64,000 nt of DNA from Pontibacillus salipaludis (GTDB lineage: Bacteria > Bacillota > Bacilli > Bacillales > BH030062). The translations under genes and the position numbers were made by a program. The notes beneath the pieces were generated by a model. The model had not been told where the DNA came from. It did no database searches and saw nothing but the letters and a program-made list of their open reading frames with translations. Within the stretch, counting starts at the first letter, position 1. The number at the start of each line of letters is the position of its first letter. The stretch spans positions 98,518 through 162,517 of the forward strand of contig NZ_BMIN01000009.1 in NCBI RefSeq assembly GCF_014642405.1. Direction: 5' to 3'. Positions 1 to 8,473 of this stretch are shown piece after piece.

Positions 1-187
1 AGGTAGCATCATTGATATTTACAACATATGGATTTGGTCCGTAATCTTTTAAAACAAGATTGTTAGGTGAATGCACTCTATTGAGGTATCCTTCATTGGG
101 GAACACCGTGGGCTGTCTTCCATAATACTGAGGGGCACTCACATAATAGGGCCCGTAATAAGGATACGGGTTAGGGTTATAGTACAT
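1..187 (-). CDS. Cupin-domain protein, N-terminal part only (cut by window edge)
   Basis: Reading leftwards from the ATG at 185-187, the frame stays open to the window edge (62 codons). A GGAGG ribosome binding site lies 11 bases upstream at 199-203. The product begins with a Tyr/Pro/Asn-rich tail (MYYNPNPYPYYG...) and then enters LKDYGPNPYVVNINDAT. That stretch matches the linker and cupin entry LQDYGGEPFVIDINKAT of the ferritin-like/cupin protein encoded near 14.4 kb, so this is a paralogue that carries the cupin without the ferritin-like domain. The cupin metal-binding motifs lie beyond the window. The substrate is unknown. The family relation is inferred from this one internal match. Confidence 0.7.
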   Translation of the reverse strand, partial: MYYNPNPYPYYGPYYVSAPQYYGRQPTVFPNEGYLNRVHSPNNLVLKDYGPNPYVVNINDAT

Positions 188-443
188 ATTCACAAACACC
201 TCCGCAAGATATACGAATATCCTATGCGCTTAGGAGAAATATGTACTTTGTATTGTTTTTCGAGATAAGTAACAAGTCATCGAAAAGAAACTGAGGTAGC
301 CCTTGATGAAATAGTTGATTTGCGATTTTTTTCATTATGGTATAATGCCACTAGATAGAAAATAGGATTAAGAGAGAACTTGTACATATTAGACATCAAT
401 CCTACTATACTATTCTGCTGAATGGGCGGAAGGGGAGTCATGG

Positions 444-1397
444 GTGGAAGAGAAACGTTTTACTACGAGAAGAGCGAAGCGCAGAAAACGGACGAGGAGA
501 ATCGTGTTAGGTTTTTTTATTTTCTTCGTCCTAATAGGTGCTTATATCTTATATGAATATACAGCTGGGCTGAGGGGAGCAAATGAAGATGCTCCTGGTA
601 TGAATGAAAGTTATGGGGATGAACCCTTTGAAGGAACAGAGAGTCCAGAAGGAAAGACGAATGTGCTTTTATTAGGCATTGATCAGCGTGGAGAAGAAAC
701 AACTCGTTCAGATACAATTATGATCGGCCAATATGATACTGATAATAATCAGTTAAAGCTTGTTTCTTTAATGAGGGACACATATGTGAACATCCCAGGT
801 TATGGATATAAAAAGCTTAATGCTGCCTTTGCGATAGGTGGTCCTGAGTTGATGAGGCAGACGATTCAAGAGAATTTCGGGGTAGATCTTGAATACTATT
901 CTATTATTGATTTCAACGGATTTGTCAGCATCGTTAATACAATTGCTCCTGATGGTGTACCGATTACTGTTGAGAAGGATATGTATTATAAAGACGGTGT
1001 TCAAACGATAGATCTAAAAGCGGGGGAACAGACCCTAGATGGGAAGGAATTGCTTGGTTATGCTCGGTTCCGTAATGACTCTTATGGAGATTTAATGAGA
1101 GTTGAGCGCCAGCAGAAGGTCTTGAAAGCGCTCAAGGAGGAATTTGTTTCGTTCACCGGCTTAGCACGATTGCCACGAGCACTTGGGGCGATTCAACCAT
1201 ACGTCAAGACGAATATGGGTACAACTTCGATATTAGGGTTTGGAACGGACTTTCTATTGAACACTCCGGATGATTTTGAGACGCTGACCATTCCAAAAGA
1301 TGTAGGATATTCAAATTTGCGTGTGCCAGGAGAAGGTGCGGTTTTGTCCCATGATGAAGAGAAAACGAGAGAAGCATTACAGTCGTTTTTGGAATAG
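444..1397 (+). CDS. LytR-CpsA-Psr (LCP) family cell-wall polymer ligase
   Basis: LCP enzymes move undecaprenyl-linked wall teichoic acid or other glycopolymers onto peptidoglycan outside the membrane. The 317-residue product has a very basic N-terminus (about 1-19), one membrane anchor (about 20-38), an acidic linker and the LCP domain from about residue 73. Family landmarks are NVLLLGID, TRSDTIMI (Arg89, Asp91), SLMRDTYV (Arg111, Asp112), KLNAAFA and the late GYARFRNDSYGDLMRVERQQ block, which carry the Arg/Asp residues that bind pyrophosphate lipid. The start is GTG at 444 behind GGAAGGGGA; an ATG at 440 is out of frame. It appears monocistronic and is followed by a terminator. Which of TagT, TagU, TagV or LytR it corresponds to cannot be told from sequence alone. 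Confidence 0.92.
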   Translation: MEEKRFTTRRAKRRKRTRRIVLGFFIFFVLIGAYILYEYTAGLRGANEDAPGMNESYGDEPFEGTESPEGKTNVLLLGIDQRGEETTRSDTIMIGQYDTDNNQLKLVSLMRDTYVNIPGYGYKKLNAAFAIGGPELMRQTIQENFGVDLEYYSIIDFNGFVSIVNTIAPDGVPITVEKDMYYKDGVQTIDLKAGEQTLDGKELLGYARFRNDSYGDLMRVERQQKVLKALKEEFVSFTGLARLPRALGAIQPYVKTNMGTTSILGFGTDFLLNTPDDFETLTIPKDVGYSNLRVPGEGAVLSHDEEKTREALQSFLE

Positions 1398-1417
1398 CTC
1401 AAATAGGGTATAGAAAG

Positions 1418-1447
1418 AAGATGTCCGTTTCCGGCGGGCATCTTTTT
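1418..1447 (+). terminator. Rho-independent terminator after the LCP gene
   Basis: A 10-bp stem (AAGATGTCCG with CGGGCATCTT, one G-U pair) and a short loop are followed by a T run. Confidence 0.8.
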
Positions 1448-1548
1448 CGTGATTGCTCTTAACTTCCTACATAAAATATTCTATAGAAGAAAGGAAATGA
1501 GGGAAGGGATGGGGAATTAGTAATCTTAAAGCAAAAGAGGTGCGGAGG

Positions 1549-2352
1549 ATGACTTTGATAACCTGGATACTAGCTGGTGTAATCTTCTTTCTGCTTGCAT
1601 GGGAAGTTTTTTTCATCTTACCAACGAAATGGTTGAAAGTTGAGCGGGTAGATTGGGAAGGGAATACGAATAAGAAGATTTTGCAAATAAGTGATTTACA
1701 TATTCGACACATGCGTGTTTCTCTTGCTAATATTAAGGCTCTTATTCATGCTGAACAACCTGATTATATATTCTTAACAGGAGATTATATTGATCAATCT
1801 GAGAAAGAATTCGAAACTCTTAAACCGTTCTTGCAACTTATAGAGGAATCAGGTGTTGAAACATATGCAGTCCTTGGTAATCACGACCGTGATATAGATG
1901 ATGTTAAAGGTCTTGAAGATCTAATTAACCAACACGGGATTCACTTATTGAAGAATGAATTTGTCGAAAAAGATGACGTTGTGATTGTCGGAGTGGATGA
2001 TCATGCCCAAGGATACCACGATCCTGAGAAAAGTTTCTCCTTTTTAGGAAATGATAAGAAAGATGTACTGGTCCTCACCCATGATCCTGATGTGTTGCTT
2101 AAAGTAAAGCACTCGTTTACGATGCTTGTATGCGGACATTTACACGGGAAACAGGTTAACATTCCATACTTTTTTAAGATTAAGAATATGGGACAACTAG
2201 CTAAACAAGGGATATATCAAGGCAAGCATGATCATGAGCATGGTTCTTTTTATATTTCTAAAGGAATTGGCCAGTCAAGGTGGAATATTCGCTTCTTTGT
2301 ACGGAGCGAAGTGACGGTCCATACCCTTCGTTCAGTAAAAAAATATTCATGA
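1549..2352 (+). CDS. Membrane-anchored metallophosphoesterase, YkuE/YaeI-like
   Basis: This is a calcineurin-like phosphoesterase of about 267 residues with a single N-terminal membrane helix (ITWILAGVIFFLLAWEVFFI). Its dinuclear-metal motifs appear in order: ISDLHI, LTGDYID, LGNHDRD, LTHDPD and CGHLHGKQ. These are the Asp/His/Asn ligands of the superfamily. Related proteins (YkuE, YaeI) act on phospholipid or nucleotide phosphoesters at the membrane. The ATG at 1549 is preferred because AAGAGGTG lies 7-8 bases upstream; an in-frame GTG at 1540 overlaps that site. It stands alone between the LCP gene and the helicase. The substrate is unknown. Confidence 0.88.
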   Translation: MTLITWILAGVIFFLLAWEVFFILPTKWLKVERVDWEGNTNKKILQISDLHIRHMRVSLANIKALIHAEQPDYIFLTGDYIDQSEKEFETLKPFLQLIEESGVETYAVLGNHDRDIDDVKGLEDLINQHGIHLLKNEFVEKDDVVIVGVDDHAQGYHDPEKSFSFLGNDKKDVLVLTHDPDVLLKVKHSFTMLVCGHLHGKQVNIPYFFKIKNMGQLAKQGIYQGKHDHEHGSFYISKGIGQSRWNIRFFVRSEVTVHTLRSVKKYS

Positions 2353-2427
2353 GCAGCAAAAAAACTGATATGATAAGGAATGCTGCAATAAATTTTCACC
2401 CTCTAAAAAGGGTAAGAGGAGAATACG

Positions 2428-4353
2428 ATGACACAAACCCTTCCATTTGAAATCTCCAAGGAAGATACATTCTTTGATGTGTTAGGTGATTATATTGGAG
2501 ATGTTTTTTACGACATATTACCAGATCAAGGTTATGAACTTCGGGACGAACAAATTTATATGGCGTTCCAGGTAGAACAGGCCTTCAAGAATAAGCAAAC
2601 CATCTTCGCAGAAGCGGGAGTAGGAACGGGAAAAACGTTTGTATACTTGCTTTATGCGATTTGCTATGCCCGTTATATGAATAAGCCGGCTATTATTTCA
2701 TGTGCGGATGAAACGCTGATTGAACAACTTGTCAAAAAAGGCGGAGACATTGAGAAGCTAGAAGAAGCACTTGGATTAAATGTAGATGTGCGTCTTGCGA
2801 AAGCACGCGAACAATACGTTTGTGTGAAGAAGCTAGATAAGCTTGAGGAAACTACAGAGGACGAAGATATTCTGGATGTGTATGATTCTATTCCTGAATT
2901 TGTTTTCGGTGGTGATGCTTCTATGCAGAAGTTCGAACGGTACGGAGATCGAAAAGAATATCCGTGGGTATCGAATGAGAAATGGGAAGCTATCTCCTGG
3001 GATCCTCTTCAGCAGTGTTCAACGTGTGATTGGCGTCACCGCTGTGGTCAAACGTTAAATCGTCAATACTATCGTCATTCGTCTGACCTAATTATCTGTT
3101 CACATGATTTCTATATGGAGCATGTATGGACGAAGGATTCTAGAAAGCGTGAAGGGCAGCTTCCACTCTTACCAGAAGCAAGTAGCGTGATATTTGACGA
3201 AGGGCACTTACTTGAGTTTGCTGCTCAAAAGGCGTTAACGTATCGCTTTAACTCGAAGACTCTTACAAGTGTTCTAACGGAATACTTAAATCAGGATATT
3301 CGGGAAGAATCCCTTCTTTTGATTGAAGATATTCTAGAAATGCACGACAAGTGGTTTGACATTCTTCGCGACACGAGTTCTGAAGTAGAAGGTTCAAACC
3401 GACATGAAGTTCCTCGTTCGAAAGAAATGATTGATTTGGCAGAACAGATGAACAAGAAAGTGCACAGCTTGCTTGAACAGCTCGTCTTTGATTCCGAACT
3501 CTTCTTAATGGATGACTATAATGTGAAGATTATAGAAGAATACTTGGAGTTCTTCTCTTATGGATTAGCGATTCTACTAAAAGATAATAAAGGGATCTTC
3601 TGGCTTGAGACAAACCATGAAGACAGTTCATTAGTCATTATGCCACGCCTTGTTGAAGATGTTTTAGAGAAAGAAGTGTTTAGTCAGAACATTCCATTCT
3701 TATTCTCATCTGCCACTCTTTCTCGTCAGAAAGACTTCTCTTATATCGCAGGAAGTCTCGGTATCAAGAATTATCTCTCCTTCACGGTGGAATCGCCGTT
3801 TGATTACGAGGAACAAATGAAGATGAACGGCCATCTTGACCAAGGGGAAGAAGAGAAGTGGGAGAACATGAAGGCTCATTTAGAGCACCAGGCAGGAAAG
3901 ACGTTAATATTGTTCTCTTCTCTAGAAGAAATGAATCGTTTCAGAGCTTGGGCAGATCGTCAATCCTTCTCTTTCCCTATGCTATATGAAGGAGACAGGG
4001 AGATAAGTGAAACGGTCCAGACGTTCCAGCAAGATCACGCGACAGTCTTATGCTCTTATCACCTTTGGGAAGGTTTGGATGTACCAGGTGAGGCGCTTTC
4101 TCAGGTTATGATCTCGTCTCTACCATTCCCACCAAAAGACCCTGTCTTTGATGCGAAGCGTAACCACGCAGCGGATGCGATGCAAGAAGTCGATCTTCCG
4201 TACATGCTTCTACGTATGCGTCAGGGAATCGGGCGCTTAATTCGTGGGCATGAAGATCAGGGTTCTGTGCATGTATGGCTAACCCCAGAGCAGTACGAAG
4301 TAATCGGTAAAGAAATTGAAGGCATAGCACCAACACCAATTCAGTGGAGCTAA
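2428..4353 (+). CDS. DinG/XPD-family ATP-dependent DNA helicase with Fe-S cysteines
   Basis: This 641-residue superfamily 2 helicase has Walker A AEAGVGTGKT (61-70) and a DEGH box (257-260). Between them are four cysteines, Cys132, Cys197, Cys200 and Cys206, placed like the 4Fe-4S cluster of XPD/DinG. Later blocks include FLFSSATLSRQKDF, CSYHLWEGLDVPG (motif V) and RMRQGIGRLIRG (motif VI). There is no N-terminal exonuclease domain, unlike the Bacillus DinG that carries a fused DnaQ domain, so it is closer to E. coli DinG or YoaA. It probably unwinds damaged or R-loop DNA during repair. AAGAGGAGAA precedes the ATG. A G/C-rich terminator follows directly. Confidence 0.9.
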   Translation: MTQTLPFEISKEDTFFDVLGDYIGDVFYDILPDQGYELRDEQIYMAFQVEQAFKNKQTIFAEAGVGTGKTFVYLLYAICYARYMNKPAIISCADETLIEQLVKKGGDIEKLEEALGLNVDVRLAKAREQYVCVKKLDKLEETTEDEDILDVYDSIPEFVFGGDASMQKFERYGDRKEYPWVSNEKWEAISWDPLQQCSTCDWRHRCGQTLNRQYYRHSSDLIICSHDFYMEHVWTKDSRKREGQLPLLPEASSVIFDEGHLLEFAAQKALTYRFNSKTLTSVLTEYLNQDIREESLLLIEDILEMHDKWFDILRDTSSEVEGSNRHEVPRSKEMIDLAEQMNKKVHSLLEQLVFDSELFLMDDYNVKIIEEYLEFFSYGLAILLKDNKGIFWLETNHEDSSLVIMPRLVEDVLEKEVFSQNIPFLFSSATLSRQKDFSYIAGSLGIKNYLSFTVESPFDYEEQMKMNGHLDQGEEEKWENMKAHLEHQAGKTLILFSSLEEMNRFRAWADRQSFSFPMLYEGDREISETVQTFQQDHATVLCSYHLWEGLDVPGEALSQVMISSLPFPPKDPVFDAKRNHAADAMQEVDLPYMLLRMRQGIGRLIRGHEDQGSVHVWLTPEQYEVIGKEIEGIAPTPIQWS

Positions 4354-4358
4354 ATGAA

Positions 4359-4390
4359 AGGGGGAGGGAGTCAATCTCCCCCTCCTTTTC
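4359..4390 (+). terminator. Terminator after the helicase gene
   Basis: GGGGGAG pairs with CTCCCCC across a short loop, followed by CTCCTTTTCTT. Confidence 0.75.
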
Positions 4391-4450
4391 TTGTTATGCT
4401 CTGTGTTTATGCGTACAATAATAGAGACATGTGTTATAGAAAGGAAGGTT

Positions 4451-4720
4451 ATGATGGATCAAATGATGATTCGTGTAAAACAGCAAGATGAGGAATTTTC
4501 TATTCAGCCTGTAAAGGGACAATCCCTTTTAGCATCAGCTTTTGAACAAGATGTGCCTCTAGATTACAAATGCCAAAAAGGAAACTGTACCCGTTGCCGC
4601 GTAGAGCTACTTAATGGAGAAGAAGTAGTAAACAAGCCAACACCAAAGGAACATGAGAAGCTAGATGGCGAGCTTGAAGAAGGCTATCGCTTAGCTTGTC
4701 AGACTGTTCCGCTTAAATAG
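4451..4720 (+). CDS. 2Fe-2S ferredoxin (plant/adrenodoxin fold)
   Basis: This is a small electron carrier of about 89 residues. The cysteine pattern Cys-x4-Cys-x2-Cys (KCQKGNCTRC) followed by a fourth cysteine 33 residues later (RLACQT) is the signature of [2Fe-2S] ferredoxins. The start is ATG 4451 or ATG 4454, both just behind AAAGGAAGG; in-frame codons further upstream lack a ribosome binding site. The gene stands alone between two terminators, so its redox partner is not indicated by context. Related Bacillaceae genes are usually called (2Fe-2S)-binding proteins without a known partner. Confidence 0.88.
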   Translation: MMDQMMIRVKQQDEEFSIQPVKGQSLLASAFEQDVPLDYKCQKGNCTRCRVELLNGEEVVNKPTPKEHEKLDGELEEGYRLACQTVPLK

Positions 4721-4750
4721 GTACATAACTACAATAGGTTTAAGTAGGGG

Positions 4751-4787
4751 GAGTATCAGATTGTAGAAGATCTGGTGCTCTTTTTTG
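4751..4787 (+). terminator. Terminator after the ferredoxin gene
   Basis: The GAGTATCAGAT / ATCTGGTGCTC stem has G-U pairs and is followed by TTTTTTG. Confidence 0.75.
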
Positions 4788-4907
4788 TTTATTGAAGAAT
4801 AGAGAGAGGGGTAATGAAGATTCGAGAGACTGTTTCCGTTAAGGGTTATGAGATGTACTCATAATTTTCGTGTGTTAAAATATGGATGATAAAGGGGTGA
4901 GCTATGA

Positions 4908-5348
4908 ATGACTGCTAGTTTCAAGGGAATGGCTTACTTATTAGTGGCGATGATTCCTTTGTTCATATTGGGCTATTTTCTCTCTGTGAGCTACGAAGAG
5001 ATGTTTTTCATTTATGAATGGCTACTTGGGACAGTTGTGTTATGTGTTTTTGTTCTGTCTATTAAGTCCATTTGGGAGATTAAAGACGAGAGAAAATGGA
5101 TTGCGGGTTCGTTTTTTGCTTTTATTTTACAGTTTTTCGTTCTTAGTCTTTTTCTGGGTCCCTTCACTTATTATTCAATCATTTTTGTTTATTATGGGGT
5201 TGCTTTATGTGCCTTCCTAGTTTTTGTCATAGCCCTGCGTAGGAATAAAACGTTACGAGTGATTCCGAGTACGTTTATGGTCATAACGGGAGCATTCACC
5301 CTTTATATCATTCTTTTAAATAATCTATGGGGAACCAGATTGATGTAA
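4908..5348 (+). CDS. Unknown integral membrane protein, 146 aa
   Basis: I do not recognise the family. The protein is almost entirely hydrophobic, with about five helices near residues 5-25, 30-47, 62-84, 87-105 and 115-136 and short charged loops such as KDERKWI and RRNKTLR. The start is ATG 4908, eight bases behind AAAGGGGTGA; an overlapping ATG at 4904 hits a stop after three codons. The next membrane-protein gene begins about 22 bases downstream, so the two are probably co-transcribed. Confidence 0.7.
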   Translation: MTASFKGMAYLLVAMIPLFILGYFLSVSYEEMFFIYEWLLGTVVLCVFVLSIKSIWEIKDERKWIAGSFFAFILQFFVLSLFLGPFTYYSIIFVYYGVALCAFLVFVIALRRNKTLRVIPSTFMVITGAFTLYIILLNNLWGTRLM

Positions 5349-5370
5349 ATGGTAGAGGAGGGGGATATGT

Positions 5371-5793
5371 ATTCGGAATAAGCAGCTTTTTGGGTATTAT
5401 TTTGTTTGGACGCTTGCGATTGGGTTGATTATTTACTTAGGGAAGAGTTATGAAATGGCTTTACAGGAAGAGTTTAAGGTTACGTATGAACGCCCTGCTG
5501 CATCACTGCTATTTGCTGCACTTTTTCCTGTTGGGATCGGTGTTCTTTTACGCCTTCCTAAATTTATTTTAGAAGTTATGGCACGAACGCCTTGGACGTT
5601 TGACTGGATTAGAGGCTTGGCTGTTGGAGTGCCTGCTCTAGTGATCGTTGTTTGGTCCACTTTGCCTCTCACCCCATATGGGGAAGGAATGCGAATGCCT
5701 GACCTCATTTTAGTAGGTCATCCTACGCTTACAACCATTGCAGGAGTGGTTTTAGGTTATTTGATGTTGGATGCTTTTAAGAAAGATTATTAG
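5371..5793 (+). CDS. Unknown membrane protein, apparent ATT start
   Basis: The conserved-looking body contains about four helices and ends LDAFKKDY; I do not recognise the family. The first conventional in-frame start is TTG at 5425, which has no ribosome binding site and would cut into a membrane helix. The frame is open from 5356, and ATT at 5371 lies six bases after GAGGAGGGGG (5355-5364). Starting there adds RNKQLFGYYFVWTLAIG, which completes an N-terminal helix and leaves a 22-base gap to the previous gene. No ATG, GTG, TTG or CTG exists in this frame between the Shine-Dalgarno site and 5425. A sequencing error that removed a normal start is the alternative. Confidence 0.6.
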   Translation: MRNKQLFGYYFVWTLAIGLIIYLGKSYEMALQEEFKVTYERPAASLLFAALFPVGIGVLLRLPKFILEVMARTPWTFDWIRGLAVGVPALVIVVWSTLPLTPYGEGMRMPDLILVGHPTLTTIAGVVLGYLMLDAFKKDY

Positions 5794-5865
5794 CGGAAAA
5801 GCAATAACTTATAATTGGTTCCATTATGGTGTAGAAAATGTAAGGAATACTATACTAATCAGTAG

Positions 5866-5894
5866 ACCAAATCCCACATGGGGTTTGGTTTATT
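5866..5894 (+). terminator. Terminator of the two-gene membrane protein unit
   Basis: ACCAAATCCC pairs with GGGGTTTGGT (one T-G pair) around a four-base loop, then TTTATTCTTT. Confidence 0.65.
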
Positions 5895-6214
5895 CTTTAT
5901 CTTATATCAATGTTTTATAGGCTATGAATAATCTTACCCACGGAAAGCGAGCTGTTTTCCATGCCTCCATTCTAACGGAACCATTTCCGAAACTCTTTAT
6001 CCCTCAAGACTGCCCGATAATTGAATAAACCCTTTCCTAAAGTCGGCAACTATCTACCTAAACGCTTCAAATAGCCTTTTTATAGGTTGTTTTTATACCA
6101 AATAAAATGTTAAGAAACCATCATTCACACTATAAAAGCATGGTTTAGCAAGACTTTGTCATCTCTTAAATACTATACTTTACCCTTCATTAATGTCGGA
6201 AAATTTAAAATAGT
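5895..6214. other. Intergenic stretch without a supported gene
   Basis: About 320 AT-rich bases with no frame that has a ribosome binding site. Small hairpins are present, for example GGAAAGCGAGCTGTTTTCC near 5942 and CGGAACCATTTCCG near 5974. They might be a degenerate dispersed repeat, but no second copy was noticed in this window. Confidence 0.4.
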
Positions 6215-6243
6215 TTGATTTTTTTCGCCACTCGTTGTATCCT
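6215..6243 (+). promoter_or_regulatory. Predicted sigma-A promoter of the MFS carrier
   Basis: TTGATT at 6215-6220, a 17-base spacer, and TATCCT at 6238-6243. Confidence 0.5.
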
Positions 6244-6248
6244 TTTTG

Positions 6249-6262
6249 TGAATGCGCTTACA
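6249..6262 (+). promoter_or_regulatory. cre-like (CcpA) site
   Basis: TGAATGCGCTTACA differs from the consensus TGWAANCGNTNWCA at one base (the fifth). It sits on the predicted transcription start, the usual place for a repressing CcpA site, which suggests carbon catabolite repression of the downstream carrier. Confidence 0.6.
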
Positions 6263-6287
6263 AAAAAGAGTGAAGGAGGTACATACT

Positions 6288-7559
6288 ATGCAAGCAATGA
6301 AAAACAGATGGTTAATTGCTTTATCAGCTATTTCCATCCATCTTTCCATCGGAGGTGCCTACGCATATAGCGTATATACCACCCCCGTAAGTGAACAAAT
6401 GGGCTGGACCCCAACTCAAGTAACGATTGCATTTACTATTATGATGGCATTGGCCGGTTCATCCGCAGCATTGTTTGGGAAGTTTGTAGAAAAAAATGGT
6501 CCAAGAAAATCAGCAATTCTGGCTGGTGTTTTGTTTGGATTAGGACAAGCCGGTTCAGGGGTTGCGATCGCGATTGATTCACTTCCATTTTTCCTATTGT
6601 CCTACGGATTAGCAAGTGGACTTGGGCTTGGCATTGGTTATATTTCACCCGTATCAACTCTTGTGAAATGGTTCCCTGACCGAAGAGGTTTAGCAACCGG
6701 ATTAGCGGTACTTGGTTTTGGTACAGGAGCTCTCATTACAGCGCCCGTTGCAGCCAACTTAATGACCGCAATTGGAATATCTAATACATTTTACGTATTA
6801 GGTGCAGCTTACTTTATTTTTATTACATTAGGTGCTTCTTACATAGCCCCACCCCCAGAAGGCTGGATGCCAGCTTCTATGAAACAAAATATGGCCTCTG
6901 GGAATAAAGTTTATAAAAAAGATTTACAACAATTGACTTCAAAAGAAGCGGTTAAAACAAAGCGGTTCTGGCTGCTATGGACAATGATGCTTATTAATAC
7001 GACAGCAGGGATTATGATGATTTCAGTTGCTTCGCCAATGGCCCAAGAAGTTGTAGGGTTATCAGCCGGTGCAGCAGCCACGATGGTCGGAATTATGGGT
7101 GTGTTTAATGGTGGAGGTCGTCTTGGCTGGGCAACAGCTTCAGACTATATTGGCCGCCCTAATGTTTTTATGATCTTTTTCTTAATACAAAGTGTTGCTT
7201 TTTTCATGCTTCCGATTACAACAAACATCTTCTTATTCCAGCTTCTCATTTTACTCGTTGTTACTTGTTACGGCGGAGGATTCTCTAATCTCCCTGCATT
7301 TATTGGTGATTTGTTTGGAACGAAACAACTCGGTGCCATTCATGGGTACTTGTTAACAACATGGTCTCTAGGTGGCGTATTTGGACCTATGATTGTTTCA
7401 CAAATTCGGGCTAGAACAGATAGTTACACTGCTGTATTTTACGTTTTTCTTGCTTTAATATTCTTAGCGCTTGTCGTCTCCATTCTTATGAAATTAGACA
7501 TTAAAAAGACTGAGAAGAATCTAAAACAACAGCAACAAGAAGAAGCCGTTAATTATTAA
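6288..7559 (+). CDS. MFS transporter, oxalate/formate antiporter (OFA)-like
   Basis: This 423-residue, 12-helix major facilitator carrier has the OFA look: GGAYAYSVYTTPVSEQMGW near the N-terminus, GLGLGIGYISPVSTLVKWFPDRRGLATG in the first half, and NTTAGIMMISVASPMAQE followed by GRLGWATASDYIGR in the second half. OFA carriers move small carboxylates such as oxalate, formate or pyruvate (compare YhjX). ATG 6288 follows GAAGGAGGTACATACT; in-frame codons upstream fall inside the cre-like site. The gene stands alone, with a promoter and CcpA-like operator in front and a terminator behind, consistent with sugar-repressed organic-acid transport. The actual substrate is not determined. Confidence 0.88.
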   Translation: MQAMKNRWLIALSAISIHLSIGGAYAYSVYTTPVSEQMGWTPTQVTIAFTIMMALAGSSAALFGKFVEKNGPRKSAILAGVLFGLGQAGSGVAIAIDSLPFFLLSYGLASGLGLGIGYISPVSTLVKWFPDRRGLATGLAVLGFGTGALITAPVAANLMTAIGISNTFYVLGAAYFIFITLGASYIAPPPEGWMPASMKQNMASGNKVYKKDLQQLTSKEAVKTKRFWLLWTMMLINTTAGIMMISVASPMAQEVVGLSAGAAATMVGIMGVFNGGGRLGWATASDYIGRPNVFMIFFLIQSVAFFMLPITTNIFLFQLLILLVVTCYGGGFSNLPAFIGDLFGTKQLGAIHGYLLTTWSLGGVFGPMIVSQIRARTDSYTAVFYVFLALIFLALVVSILMKLDIKKTEKNLKQQQQEEAVNY

Positions 7560-7585
7560 TTAGGAAACCAAAGCATCCGCATTGT

Positions 7586-7628
7586 AAAGTTGGATCGCGT
7601 CTTACCGACGAGATGCAACTTTTTTTCT
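7586..7628 (+). terminator. Terminator after the MFS gene
   Basis: AAAGTTG ... CAACTTT stem with inner ATC/GAT and GTC/GAC pairs, then a T run. Confidence 0.75.
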
Positions 7629-7706
7629 TAGGGATGGGATTGTTGAATAGCAGCTGTCGTTTTTTCATAAAACGGAAGTATAAAGTTTAATAGGGGTGAT
7701 CTTCAT

Positions 7707-7826
7707 ATGGAATGGTTAATTGTTGTTATGATTGCTTATCTTCCGTTGTTTTACAGAGTTCATAGGAGGCTTGATTTCTTAGAAAAAGAAGTGAAAAGAC
7801 TGAAGGGCGAAGATAATATCATTTAG
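7707..7826 (+). CDS. Small membrane protein, 39 aa
   Basis: The ATG at 7707 lies seven bases behind TAGGGGTG and opens a 39-codon frame. The product is MEWLIVVMIAYLPLFYRVH followed by a charged tail, RRLDFLEKEVKRLKGEDNII. This gives one short helix and a heptad-like amphipathic tail, a layout common in small Bacillaceae membrane peptides. It is supported only by the ribosome binding site and the helix-plus-basic-tail design. No function is assigned. Confidence 0.5.
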   Translation: MEWLIVVMIAYLPLFYRVHRRLDFLEKEVKRLKGEDNII

Positions 7827-7960
7827 TTGAACAGGTGCTTTAGTGCTACAAGGAGTGGGGGGTGTTCTTATTAAAGTAGTTATTTCAATAAATGGAAGGA
7901 CAAATCGATATGAAGAAGGAATTACTTGATAAACCAGATAAAATGGGGAAGAGGTAGATT

Positions 7961-8335
7961 ATGGGTCATTCATTTATTGAACAAGTTCATTATATTAGAA
8001 TTCCTGTAAAAGATTTAGAGCAATCTGCACAATGGTATAGAGATATAGTAGGGCTTCAATTGGTAACCATTACGGAAGATCCATTTGCTATTCTTAAAGT
8101 AAATGAGGGATCTTTTTTACTTATATTAGTTCCAACTGAGGATGAAACATTTGCACATTTTACAATTAATAATGATGCAGCTTTTAGTATCGGCTTTACT
8201 AGCCCAGAACTATCTAAATTTCATCTGCACTTAATTCATAATGGAGTTAAGGTCGAGGATATACAAGAAGATCATGGTCATGCATATTTTCACTTTTATG
8301 ATCCAAATGGTAATAAACTTCAAGCCCACTGGTAA
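7961..8335 (+). CDS. VOC-family (glyoxalase/bleomycin-resistance fold) protein
   Basis: A single vicinal-oxygen-chelate domain of 124 residues: EQVHYIRIPVKDLEQSAQWYRDIVGLQL at the start and HFYDPNGNKLQAHW at the end. In metal-dependent members the last strand usually reads GNxxE; here it is GNKLQ, so one likely metal ligand is Gln and catalytic metal binding is doubtful. GGGGAAGAGG precedes the ATG. A second VOC gene follows 140 bases later, but the two are dissimilar outside the fold. The substrate is unknown. Confidence 0.82.
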   Translation: MGHSFIEQVHYIRIPVKDLEQSAQWYRDIVGLQLVTITEDPFAILKVNEGSFLLILVPTEDETFAHFTINNDAAFSIGFTSPELSKFHLHLIHNGVKVEDIQEDHGHAYFHFYDPNGNKLQAHW

Positions 8336-8473
8336 GGGTTTCCTCCTTGTATGGCAAAGGTGGGCCTTACAGAGCCTAAATTTAAATGCTCTTATTTTGA
8401 AATAGAATGAGAGGTTTTTGTCTTTTTAAGGCGAAGATAATTAGGAGAAAGTCTATTATTAGGAGGATATTAT

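Noticed and set aside
71..268. Plus-strand frame of 65 codons at the left edge
   Set aside because: It is opposite the cupin gene, lacks a ribosome binding site and gives an implausible Ile/Arg/His-rich product.
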